64,000 nucleotides of DNA from Arthrobacter sp. Soil736 (GTDB taxonomy: Bacteria; Actinomycetota; Actinomycetes; Actinomycetales; Micrococcaceae): positions 208,229 through 272,228 of the forward strand of contig NZ_LMSB01000045.1 in the NCBI RefSeq assembly GCF_001428005.1, in the 5' to 3' direction. The notes beneath the pieces were generated by a model, which was not told the DNA's origin, did no database searches, and saw only the letters and a program-made list of their open reading frames with translations. Made by a program: the position numbers and the translations under genes. Positions 53,566 through 61,262 of this stretch are shown one piece after another; position 1 is the first letter of the stretch, and each line of letters opens with the position of its first letter.

Positions 53566-56500
53566 GAATCCACCGCCTTGAGATCTGTGCCTTCGGCCCG
53601 TTCGCCGGCACCGAGGAAATCGATTTCGACCGGCTCAGCGGCCATGGGCTGTTCCTGCTCAACGGAGCCACCGGCGCCGGCAAGACCAGCGTGCTTGACG
53701 CCATCTGCTACGCGCTGTACGGATCCGTGCCCGGCGCGCGGCAGGACGGCAAGAGACTGCGCAGCGATCACGCGGAGTCAGCCACCGAACCCCGGGTGAG
53801 CTGCGAGTTTTCGGCCCGCGGCAGGCGGTTTGAAGTCTCCCGCTCCCCGGCCTGGGAGAAGCCCAGCGCGCGCGGCCGGAACGGATACACCACACAGCAG
53901 GCCAAAACGCTCCTGCGCGAGCGGGTGGGCGGCGAATGGATCGAAAAGTCCGGCAGGAATGACGAAGCCGGGGCCGAGATAGCTGCGATCCTCGGCATGG
54001 ACAGGGAACAGTTCACCAGGGTGGTCCTGCTCCCGCAGGGAGACTTCGCGGCCTTTCTCCGCTCCAAGGCCTCGGACCGCCTGGAACTCCTGCAGAAACT
54101 TTTCGGGACCGAGCGCTTCGAGGCGGTGGAACGTGAACTGGCCCTGAAGGCCGCCGAAGCCGCCAGGGAAGTTGCAGGCCACAACGGCAAGCTGGCGCTG
54201 ATCGCGGCACGTGCCGATGCCGAGGCCACGGCACTGGAGCTGGACCTGACCGGCGCCCCGGATGCCGGCCGCGCCGGCGATCGGCTCGGCTGGCTCGAAT
54301 CTGCCGCGTCGGCCAAGGCGTCGGCGCTGGCCGCGGAGGCTGAATCGTGTGAGGCCCTGCACCGGGAATGCGCGGCCCGGCACGATCGCGAGCTGGCCCG
54401 CGAGGGCAGGCGGCTGAAACTTGCCGCTGCGCTGCGCCGGAAAGCGGACGCTGCGGCTGCTGCTTCGGCACTCAGCGACACCGCTGCCAGGCTGTCACTG
54501 CACCGAAAAGCCGAGATCCTTGGCGGACAGCTCCAGGCCGTGGCCGCGGCCGACGCCTTCGTGACACGTGCGGCCGAGGCGATGGAGAGTGCTGCGGCAG
54601 GCGTGGCGCGGGCTGCCAGGGAGCACGCCGAGCTGGCCGCCGCCGACCCCTCCGCCGTTGACGTCAGCGCCGAGCTGGTCCGGCTGCGGTCGCTGCTGGC
54701 CGTCGTGAACGAACGCCTGGCTGACGAGGACAGACTGGCTGGCCTGCGGTCCCGGGCCGCCGGGCTCGCAGGGGAGCGCGGGAGACTTTCGGACGCCATC
54801 CGGTCCCATGAAACCTCCCTTCTTTCGCTGCGCTCAGAGATGGCCGGGCTGCAGGCGGGCCTTCAAGCGCTGGAATTGCTGGCAGGCGAATCCGTGCTCC
54901 GCACCAAGGAAGCCGCGGCCGCCGACGAACTCGTGGACGTTGTCCGGCGCCATGGAGCAGCGGCCGTGGAATGTGCAGCGGTGACGGAGCGCCACCTTAG
55001 AGGCCGGGAAGAACACCAGGAACTGCGCACACGGTGGCTTGACGTCCGGGAGGAGCGCCTGTCCAACGCGGCAGCCGAACTCGCGGCGCGTCTGGAGCAC
55101 GGCGAGCCGTGCCCGGTCTGCGGCAGCGCGGAACACCCGGCGCCGGTTCCAACCGCTGAATCCGCCCTGGGACTTGCCGACAAGGAGGAGCAGGCAAAGG
55201 CCGAATATGAGCGCGCGGAGAAGGCACTCGCCGCCCTGGACGCGGAACTCTCCGCCGCGCGGCAATCGGTCGCCGTGCTGGCCGGGCAGGGCGGCGACAC
55301 TGATCCCGCCGAAGCACACGATGCGGCGCGGGCCGCAACGGAAGCGGCCGCCGAGGCCGCGGCCGCTGAGGTTGAACTGGCGAAGAGCCGGGCGCGGCAG
55401 GCGCAGCTTGCGGACCGTGTTGACTCCACGGAGCGGGCACGCGTGGAGGCAATGTCGCGCCTGGCCCAGACAGAGTCCGCCATGGTGGAAATCGAACAGC
55501 AGGCGGCCATGCTGGAGTCGGCGCTGGCCACGCTGCGGGCCGGCTATGGCAGCCTCAGCCTCCGCTGCGGCGGCATCGGCGAAACGATCGACATCCTGGA
55601 ACGGGCCTCCTTGGCCCGAGCCCAACTGGACCAGGCGGCGGCCCGGCTGGCCGACGCGCAGGGCCAGCTGGACCGCGCGCTGCCGGAAGCGGGCTTCGAT
55701 TCGGCCGCTGATGCGCAGGCGGCGCTTCTGGCGCCGTCTGAGTCGGCGCGGCTGGATGCTGCCGTCCGTGCCGGGCATGACGAACTGGCCCGGCTGGAGG
55801 AGCTGTTCGCCAGCGAGGAACTCATTCTGGCCAGCCAGGAACGCGAAACCGGCAACGCGACGGAGGCCGGGGAGCTGGAGCGGCTTCGGGCCGAGGCCCA
55901 CCAGGCGGAGAGGGCGGCGAAGGACGTGGCGCTGGCCGCCGGACTGGCCCTGCAGAGCTGCGGGTCCCTTGGCCGGCTGCGGCGCGAATACGAGGAACTC
56001 GCGGAGGCCGGCCGGGGGCCGCAGGAACGCGCCGAGCTGTTGACGGCCCTGGCAGACGTTTCGCGCGGCTCCGGCGACAACAGCTACCGCATGAGCCTGA
56101 ACAGCTATGTGCTGGCCGCACGGCTCGAACAGGTTGCCATTGCCGCGTCCGAGAGGCTCGTCGCCATGAGCGATGGGCGGTACACGCTGCAGCACACGGA
56201 TGCCAGGGCCGCGAGGAACGCAAAGTCCGGGCTCGGCCTGGAAGTAGTGGACGAGTGGACCGGCCAGCGCCGCGATACATCCACACTGTCCGGCGGGGAG
56301 TCCTTCATGGCTTCGCTGTCCCTCGCCTTGGGCCTTGCGGACGTCGTGCAGCAGGAGGCCGGCGGCGTGGACATTGAAACCCTGTTCGTCGACGAAGGCT
56401 TCGGAAGTCTCGACGAACAGGCGCTGGAGCAGGTGATGGACGCGTTGGAGGGCCTGCGCGACGGCGGCAGGGTGGTCGGTCTTGTCAGCCACGTGGCGGA

Positions 56501-56591
56501 GATGAAGCAGCGGATCGGCACCCAGCTCCAGGTCGTGAAGGGACGCAACGGGTCCACCCTGCACGTCTCAGACACAGCCGCTGCAGCGTGA
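53562..56591 (+). CDS. sbcC: exonuclease SbcC (Rad50-type ATPase)
   Basis: A 1009-residue SMC-like ATPase. Walker A is GATGAGKT (35-42). Long Ala/Glu/Arg-rich coiled coils flank the zinc hook C517-P-V-C520 near the centre. The ABC signature is TLSGGESFMASLSLALGLAD near 907, and Walker B is LFVDEGFGSLDE near 940. The sequence is intact and of normal length. It bridges DNA ends and controls the SbcD nuclease. Confidence 0.95.
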   Translation: MRIHRLEICAFGPFAGTEEIDFDRLSGHGLFLLNGATGAGKTSVLDAICYALYGSVPGARQDGKRLRSDHAESATEPRVSCEFSARGRRFEVSRSPAWEKPSARGRNGYTTQQAKTLLRERVGGEWIEKSGRNDEAGAEIAAILGMDREQFTRVVLLPQGDFAAFLRSKASDRLELLQKLFGTERFEAVERELALKAAEAAREVAGHNGKLALIAARADAEATALELDLTGAPDAGRAGDRLGWLESAASAKASALAAEAESCEALHRECAARHDRELAREGRRLKLAAALRRKADAAAAASALSDTAARLSLHRKAEILGGQLQAVAAADAFVTRAAEAMESAAAGVARAAREHAELAAADPSAVDVSAELVRLRSLLAVVNERLADEDRLAGLRSRAAGLAGERGRLSDAIRSHETSLLSLRSEMAGLQAGLQALELLAGESVLRTKEAAAADELVDVVRRHGAAAVECAAVTERHLRGREEHQELRTRWLDVREERLSNAAAELAARLEHGEPCPVCGSAEHPAPVPTAESALGLADKEEQAKAEYERAEKALAALDAELSAARQSVAVLAGQGGDTDPAEAHDAARAATEAAAEAAAAEVELAKSRARQAQLADRVDSTERARVEAMSRLAQTESAMVEIEQQAAMLESALATLRAGYGSLSLRCGGIGETIDILERASLARAQLDQAAARLADAQGQLDRALPEAGFDSAADAQAALLAPSESARLDAAVRAGHDELARLEELFASEELILASQERETGNATEAGELERLRAEAHQAERAAKDVALAAGLALQSCGSLGRLRREYEELAEAGRGPQERAELLTALADVSRGSGDNSYRMSLNSYVLAARLEQVAIAASERLVAMSDGRYTLQHTDARAARNAKSGLGLEVVDEWTGQRRDTSTLSGGESFMASLSLALGLADVVQQEAGGVDIETLFVDEGFGSLDEQALEQVMDALEGLRDGGRVVGLVSHVAEMKQRIGTQLQVVKGRNGSTLHVSDTAAAA

Positions 56592-56623
56592 AGCCTGTGC
56601 AGGAGGAGCCTTTGCCCGTCGAG

Positions 56624-56629
56624 TAGAAT
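56624..56629 (+). promoter_or_regulatory. candidate -10 box of the MFS gene
   Basis: TAGAAT lies 68 nt before the MFS ATG and 40 nt before an upstream out-of-frame ATG. No good -35 is seen at the right distance. Tentative. Confidence 0.3.
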
Positions 56630-56668
56630 CTAATGGTTACCGGGTTGCGCGCATCGGGAGGAGGGACG

Positions 56669-56839
56669 ATGCGCACTACTGAACGAGCCCGGATACATGA
56701 TCACCTCTACGGCGCCGCAGCGCCCTTCACTGCACTCTCCTTCACAGCACTCTCCTTCGCAGCCTCCCGCCGACACAGGCAACCCGTCCGCCGATTCGCC
56801 TTCGGCCCGCACGGGAAGCCGGTTCTCCCGGCTGCCTGA
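56669..56839 (+). CDS. possible leader ORF overlapping the MFS gene
   Basis: An ATG at 56669 follows GGGAGGAGG at ideal distance, a far better ribosome site than the one before the MFS ATG at 56697. It opens a 56-residue frame (MRTTERARIHDHLYG...) that runs inside the MFS gene in another frame and stops at 56839. It may be a leader peptide coupled to MFS translation, or evidence that the annotated MFS N-terminus is wrong. The peptide has no known family. Confidence 0.35.
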   Translation: MRTTERARIHDHLYGAAAPFTALSFTALSFAASRRHRQPVRRFAFGPHGKPVLPAA

Positions 56840-58094
56840 ACTTGCGGGCAGGGGCTTTATTCCGCTGGGCCTGTTCGCCCGGCTGCCGCTGGCCATGCTG
56901 ACGGTCGGCACGCTCACGCTCATCACCTCCGTCAGCGGCTCGTATGCCGTCGGCGGAACCTCGGCCGGCGCAGTGGGCATCGGATCGGCCATCGGCGCCC
57001 CCGTTCTGGGCGCCTTGGCGGACCGCTTCGGCCAGCGCCCGGTCCTCGAGGTTACGGCCATCCTGAACACCCTGGCCGTCCTCGCGCTGATCGCCACGGC
57101 ATATGTGGTGCACGGTGCAGAAAGCAGCGCGGTACCCGTCCTCGCGGCGGCCTTCGTCGCCGGTATCAGCTGCCCCCAGGTCGGTCCGCTGGCGCGGGTC
57201 CGCTGGATGGCGCTGACGTCGGCCGGAAACCGCCAGGGGCGCGGCAAGGACCTGGACACGGCACTGTCCTATGAGAGCACGGCCGACGAGCTCACGTTCG
57301 TCCTCGGCCCTGCCCTCGTGGGCATCCTGGCCAGTCTGATCGCGCCGTGGCTCCCGCTGGCCCTTGCCGCCGCTCTGACCATCACGCTGGTGCCGGCCTT
57401 CGCCGTGCACCGGACGCATCTTTCGGTTCCCCGCAGAACTGTTGAACGCAGAACGGTTCCCCGCGGAACGGTTGAAGGCACAACTGTTGAACGCCGCGCC
57501 GAGCCACGCCGTGCGAACCGGGCGGGACTCGCTTCCTTCGCCGCCGTGTCGCTGCCCGTGCTGGCAATGGTCTGCATGGGCAGCTTTTTCGGCTCCACCC
57601 AGGCTGCCCTCAGTTCGTTTTCTGCCGCGTTTGCAACGTCCGAAGTCGCTGGTCTCCTGTATGCGGTCATGGGGCTCAGCTCGGCTGCGGCCGCCATTTC
57701 CGTGGCCTACTGGCCGGCGCGCTTCACCCTGGCTGCGCGCTGGCTGGCCGGGGCGGCTGTCATGGCCGGCCTGTCAACACTCCTGCTGCTGCCGGGCGAC
57801 GGCTGGGCCATGGTCCTGGTGCTGCTGGTTCTGGGGCTGCCGGTGGGACCCGTCATGGTCACCGTGTTTGCCATTGGCGGCATCGTGGCGCCGGCGGGCC
57901 GGCTCGGAACCGTGATGACGGCGCTGGCCAGCGGCATCGTCGCCGGCACGGCCCTCGGTTCATCGGCCGCCGGCCAGCTGGCGCAGGGCAGCGGATACTC
58001 GGCGGCGTTCCTCGTTCCGGTAGCCGCCGCAGCGGCGCTGTTTGTGCTCGGCGCGGCTGCCGCCGTCGTCGTCCGCCGGAGCCGGCCCAAGTAG
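56697..58094 (+). CDS. MFS transporter
   Basis: A 465-residue membrane protein with about 12 hydrophobic helices. The A-motif-like GALADRFGQRPVLE near residue 103 marks the first half. The N-terminal 45 residues are Ser/Pro-rich and include three 15-bp DNA repeats. The loop between helices 6 and 7 has a chain of pentapeptide repeats such as RTVER and RTVPR. Substrate is unknown; its lack of a binding partner fits a drug or metabolite exporter. The start is unclear because the strong ribosome site lies upstream in another frame. Confidence 0.82.
   Translation: MITSTAPQRPSLHSPSQHSPSQPPADTGNPSADSPSARTGSRFSRLPELAGRGFIPLGLFARLPLAMLTVGTLTLITSVSGSYAVGGTSAGAVGIGSAIGAPVLGALADRFGQRPVLEVTAILNTLAVLALIATAYVVHGAESSAVPVLAAAFVAGISCPQVGPLARVRWMALTSAGNRQGRGKDLDTALSYESTADELTFVLGPALVGILASLIAPWLPLALAAALTITLVPAFAVHRTHLSVPRRTVERRTVPRGTVEGTTVERRAEPRRANRAGLASFAAVSLPVLAMVCMGSFFGSTQAALSSFSAAFATSEVAGLLYAVMGLSSAAAAISVAYWPARFTLAARWLAGAAVMAGLSTLLLLPGDGWAMVLVLLVLGLPVGPVMVTVFAIGGIVAPAGRLGTVMTALASGIVAGTALGSSAAGQLAQGSGYSAAFLVPVAAAAALFVLGAAAAVVVRRSRPK
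56725..56769 (+). repeat. three 15-bp tandem repeats in the MFS N-terminus
   Basis: CTTCACTGCACTCTC, CTTCACAGCACTCTC and CTTCGCAGCCTCCCG follow each other. Each unit is a multiple of three, so copy-number change keeps the frame. In the MFS frame they give (S)LHSPS-like repeats. Confidence 0.75.
57435..57509 (+). repeat. five degenerate 15-bp repeats in the MFS central loop
   Basis: In-frame units AGAACTGTTGAACGC, AGAACGGTTCCCCGC, GGAACGGTTGAAGGC, ACAACTGTTGAACGC and CGCGCCGAGCCACGC encode RTVER-RTVPR-GTVEG-TTVER-RAEPR. They make a basic linker between the two halves of the transporter. The last unit is weak. Confidence 0.8.
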
Positions 58095-58161
58095 GTAACA
58101 GCACGCGCCGTTTTCAGCGCTGGGAACGGCGTGAGCTGCTACTCAGTTGGGCGGGAACGGG

Positions 58162-58905
58162 TCAGGCGAGCTGGCCTTCAATCCGCGCCGCGCTGGCCGT
58201 CAGCGCCGCGGCGAGTTCGGCTGGGTCCTGCGATGAACGGATATAGACGACGGCGACCGCCGCGGCCCGTCCGCCCGGCACCCTGATCGGGGCGGCCAGC
58301 GAGGAAACCCCCGCGATGACTTCGTCGTGGCTTGCCGCGTAGCCGCGCCGGCGCGCTTCTGCAGCCTCGGCACGGTACGGCACTCCAGGCGCCAGCTGGT
58401 TCCAATCGTGTTCCGACACGGCCGACTGGATGGCGATGCCGGGGGCGCCCGTGCTGATGGGATGCCGCGATCCGGGATGCTGGACCACCGTGGCGGCCGA
58501 ATGGCGGGGCTCCACCGTGACCAGCGTGACGCAGTCCTGGTGGTCCCAGACGGCGACGAAGGCAGTCATGTTCAGTGTGTTGGCGAGCTGGGTCAGTTCC
58601 GGCAGCGCGGCCGTCTGCAGGTTGCGGGAAACCCCGCGCGCCAGCACGGCAAGGCCCGGACCGGGCTGCACCCTGCCCGCGTCGTCGCGCACCAGGAGCG
58701 AGTGGTCCTCCAGCGTCCGGAGAATCCTGTAGGCGACCGAGCGGTGGACGCCCATGGCGTCGGCGAGTTCGGCGATGGTCAGCGGGCGGTCGGCCTCGGC
58801 CAGGATTTCCAGGGCCCGGATGCCCCTGGAGAGAGTCTGTGACGGGGAAGCCTGGGCGGGCGCGGCCTGGGCGCCGGCACCGGCGATTGGATTCATGCTG
58901 TCCAT
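58162..58905 (-). CDS. IclR family transcriptional regulator
   Basis: A 247-residue regulator. Residues about 22-85 are the winged helix-turn-helix (SRGIRALEILAEADRPLTIA then VHRSVAYRILRTLEDHSLL). Residues about 95-247 are the IclR effector domain, with GAPGIAIQSA near 150. It is divergent from the flavin reductase/HpaB genes, with an array of palindromes between, so it very likely controls them. The effector is presumably the aromatic substrate or a product. Confidence 0.92.
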   Translation of the reverse strand: MDSMNPIAGAGAQAAPAQASPSQTLSRGIRALEILAEADRPLTIAELADAMGVHRSVAYRILRTLEDHSLLVRDDAGRVQPGPGLAVLARGVSRNLQTAALPELTQLANTLNMTAFVAVWDHQDCVTLVTVEPRHSAATVVQHPGSRHPISTGAPGIAIQSAVSEHDWNQLAPGVPYRAEAAEARRRGYAASHDEVIAGVSSLAAPIRVPGGRAAAVAVVYIRSSQDPAELAAALTASAARIEGQLA

Positions 58906-58941
58906 CCTAGGCGGGGGAGCGGGACGTTTTGCCAGAGGGTC

Positions 58942-58970
58942 TTGTGTTGCGCGTCACCTTGGGCTAGCGT
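58942..58970 (+). promoter_or_regulatory. candidate promoter of the flavin reductase/HpaB operon
   Basis: TTGTGT (58942-58947) and TAGCGT (58965-58970) are 17 nt apart and lie just before the palindrome array, so a regulator bound there would block or steer the polymerase. Both boxes deviate from consensus. Confidence 0.35.
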
Positions 58971-59018
58971 TCCATATAGGAATTTTGCGTTCAACTATAG
59001 AACAGCTCAACTATAGAA
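58970..59018. promoter_or_regulatory. three-site operator array for the IclR regulator
   Basis: Three 13-bp sites of the form TTC-N7-GAA are spaced 20 and 16 bp apart: TTCCATATAGGAA (58970-58982), TTCAACTATAGAA (58990-59002) and CTCAACTATAGAA (59006-59018). The last two are a direct repeat TCAACTATAGAACAGC. Palindromes of this length between a divergent IclR gene and its target fit IclR operators. Confidence 0.65.
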
Positions 59019-59088
59019 CAGCTTCGGAAGAGCACGCCAGAGGCAGCCGCTCCGCAACGGTCAGCCTCAGCGACTGAAGGATTCGACG

Positions 59089-59619
59089 ATGATCGCCAAG
59101 CCAGAAGCGGCCCCGGACGTCCCCAGCCGGACGTCCGTTCCGCGGGCCCATCACTTCCGCGGCAGCCTGGGCAGGTTCGCGACCGGCGTCGCGATCGTCA
59201 CGTTCGACGGCGTCACCAAGCGCCACGGCATCACCGTGAACTCCTTCACGTCGGTCTCCATGGAACCGCCGCTCGTCCTGGTCAGCATCGCCCGCACCGC
59301 CAAGGCGCACGATGAGCTCGCGGGCCGCCCCTTCACCGTCAACATCCTGGGCGCCGAGCAGCGGCAGCTGGCCATGCATTTCGCCGGGCGCCCGGGACCT
59401 GAGCCCCTGTGGGTGGAGAGTGCGACGGCGCCGCGCCTGTCCAATGTCCTCGCCTACTTTGAGTGCAAGCCCTGGGCCGCGTACGACGGCGGCGATCACA
59501 CGCTTTATCTCGGCGAGGTAGTGGACTTCAACTACCGCAACGGCGACGCCCTGGCGTTCGCCAACAGCGCGTTCACCATCATCCCGGAAAGCCAACTGGG
59601 CATGGAAGACCTTCTCTGA
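59089..59619 (+). CDS. flavin reductase component (HpaC-like)
   Basis: A 176-residue flavin:NAD(P)H reductase that feeds reduced flavin to the monooxygenase next to it. RFATGVAIVTF near residue 28, GITVNSFTSVSMEPPLVLVS near 45 and the C-terminal GDHTLYLGEVVDF are family motifs. AAGGA precedes the ATG. It is 54 nt upstream of the HpaB gene and divergent from the IclR regulator. It is HpaC-like, but such reductases also serve chlorophenol and nitrophenol monooxygenases. Confidence 0.92.
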   Translation: MIAKPEAAPDVPSRTSVPRAHHFRGSLGRFATGVAIVTFDGVTKRHGITVNSFTSVSMEPPLVLVSIARTAKAHDELAGRPFTVNILGAEQRQLAMHFAGRPGPEPLWVESATAPRLSNVLAYFECKPWAAYDGGDHTLYLGEVVDFNYRNGDALAFANSAFTIIPESQLGMEDLL

Positions 59620-59673
59620 CGCAGCATCACCCGTCCGACCCCCTGCAGTTCAACGACGACTGGAGACAGAACA

Positions 59674-61128
59674 ATGGGAATCCGTACCGGCCAGCAGTAT
59701 CTGGACAAACTCAATGCAATGACGCCTCATGTCGTCATCGACGGCGAAGTGGTTCGCGAAAAGGTGGCGGAGCACCCCGCCTTCCGTAATGTGGCGCGGT
59801 CCTACGCCAAGTTGTTCGACATGCAGCACGACAAGCAGTACCAGGAGGCGCTGACCTACAGTTCACCCACCACCGGCGACCTGGTGAACGCGTCCTTCAT
59901 GGTGCCCAGGACCGTCGAGGACCTGCAGCACCGGCGCCGGGCGATCTCCACCTGGGCGGAAGCGACCAACGGATTCCTGGGCCGCACGGGGGACTACATG
60001 AACTCCGCCCTCACGGCCCTGGGCACGGCGGAGAAGTGGTTCGCCCAGGCTGATCCCAAGTTTGCCGAGAACATCCGCAACTACTATGAGTGGGCCCGCG
60101 AAAACGACGCCCTGGCTACCCACACGCTGATTCCGCCGCAGGTCAACCGGTCAGTGTCCGGCTCCGAACAGCTCGGCGGCCAGCTTACCGCCCACATCGT
60201 GGAGGAACGCGAGGACGGCATTGTCATCCGCGGCGCCCGCATGCTGGCCACCATCGCGCCCATTGCCGACGAACTGCTCGTCTTCCCGTCCACTGTGCTG
60301 CGCGGCACCCCTGAAGATGCGCCCTATTCCTTCGCCTTTGCCATTCCCAACGACACTCCGGGCCTGCGGTACCTGTGCCGCACATCGCTCTACAACGGCG
60401 GCAGCACGCACGACGAGCCGCTGGCCTCCCGGTATGAGGAGATGGATGCGGTGGCCATCTTTGATGACGTCCTGGTCCCGAGCGACCGCATCTTCATGCT
60501 CGGCAACCCGCAGCTGTGCAACTCGTTCTACGCGGAGACCGGCGCGGGGGCGCTCATGACCCACCAGGTGGTCACCCGGACCATAGCGAAGAGCGAATTC
60601 TTCCTTGGCCTTGCGTCGGAGCTTGCCGACTCCATCGGCATCGACGGCTTCCAGCACATCCAGGAGGACATCGCCGAACTGATCATCGACGTCGAGATCG
60701 GCAAGGCCCTGGTGCGCGCATCCGAGGCGGACGCCGAACTCAATGAGGCCGGTGTCATGCTGCCGAAGTGGACCACCCTGAATGCCGCGCGGAACTGGTA
60801 TCCCAAGATCGCCCAGCGTTTTCCGCAGATCATCCGGAAGTTCTCCGCCTCAGGGCTCATGGCGCTCCCCGGCGAGGCCGACGTGAACAGCGAGGCGCGA
60901 GCGGACATCGACCTGTACCTGCAGGGGAAGACCCTCACGGGACCCGAGCGGGTGCGCCTGTTCAAGCTCGCCTTCGACGCGTCGATCTCGGGCTTCTCGG
61001 GCCGCCAGTCCCTCTACGAGTACTTCTTCTTCGGGGATCCGGTGCGGATGGCCGCGGCGCTCGTCAATACCTACGACCGCGGACCCGTCAGGGCCAGGCT
61101 CCGGGAATTCCTGAACCGCGCCGACTAA
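59674..61128 (+). CDS. 4-hydroxyphenylacetate 3-monooxygenase-type flavin hydroxylase (HpaB family)
   Basis: A 484-residue FADH2-dependent hydroxylase of phenols. R104 and Y108 in GRTGDYM, and H150 in ATHTLIPP, correspond by spacing to the substrate and peroxyflavin residues R100, Y104 and H142 of the Thermus HpaB. FFFGDPVRMAAALVN is near the C-terminus. GGAGACA precedes the ATG. The substrate could be 4-hydroxyphenylacetate, but Arthrobacter relatives use the same family for 4-chlorophenol and 4-nitrophenol. No ring-cleavage gene is in the window. Confidence 0.9.
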   Translation: MGIRTGQQYLDKLNAMTPHVVIDGEVVREKVAEHPAFRNVARSYAKLFDMQHDKQYQEALTYSSPTTGDLVNASFMVPRTVEDLQHRRRAISTWAEATNGFLGRTGDYMNSALTALGTAEKWFAQADPKFAENIRNYYEWARENDALATHTLIPPQVNRSVSGSEQLGGQLTAHIVEEREDGIVIRGARMLATIAPIADELLVFPSTVLRGTPEDAPYSFAFAIPNDTPGLRYLCRTSLYNGGSTHDEPLASRYEEMDAVAIFDDVLVPSDRIFMLGNPQLCNSFYAETGAGALMTHQVVTRTIAKSEFFLGLASELADSIGIDGFQHIQEDIAELIIDVEIGKALVRASEADAELNEAGVMLPKWTTLNAARNWYPKIAQRFPQIIRKFSASGLMALPGEADVNSEARADIDLYLQGKTLTGPERVRLFKLAFDASISGFSGRQSLYEYFFFGDPVRMAAALVNTYDRGPVRARLREFLNRAD

Positions 61129-61189
61129 ATGCACAGGCCCAAAAGATTTAAGTGCGATCCATCACAATTTCATAGTATCCTTCATACCA

Positions 61190-61207
61190 ACTGACCGTTC
61201 GATCAGT
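61190..61207. promoter_or_regulatory. 18-bp palindrome upstream of the MHS transporter, TetR-like operator
   Basis: ACTGACCG-TT-CGATCAGT is an inverted repeat with 7 of 8 pairs matched, 56 nt before the ATG. Its form resembles TetR-family operators such as those of aromatic catabolic genes. No TetR gene is in the window. Confidence 0.5.
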
Positions 61208-61262
61208 AAATCGCTCGGCACCCCAACCCCGGCAGCATCTCTGCCCCAGCCACGGAGTTCAC

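Noticed and set aside
54834..56564. 576-codon open frame antisense to sbcC
   Set aside because: sbcC has Walker A, zinc hook, signature and Walker B in order. The antisense frame has no domain.
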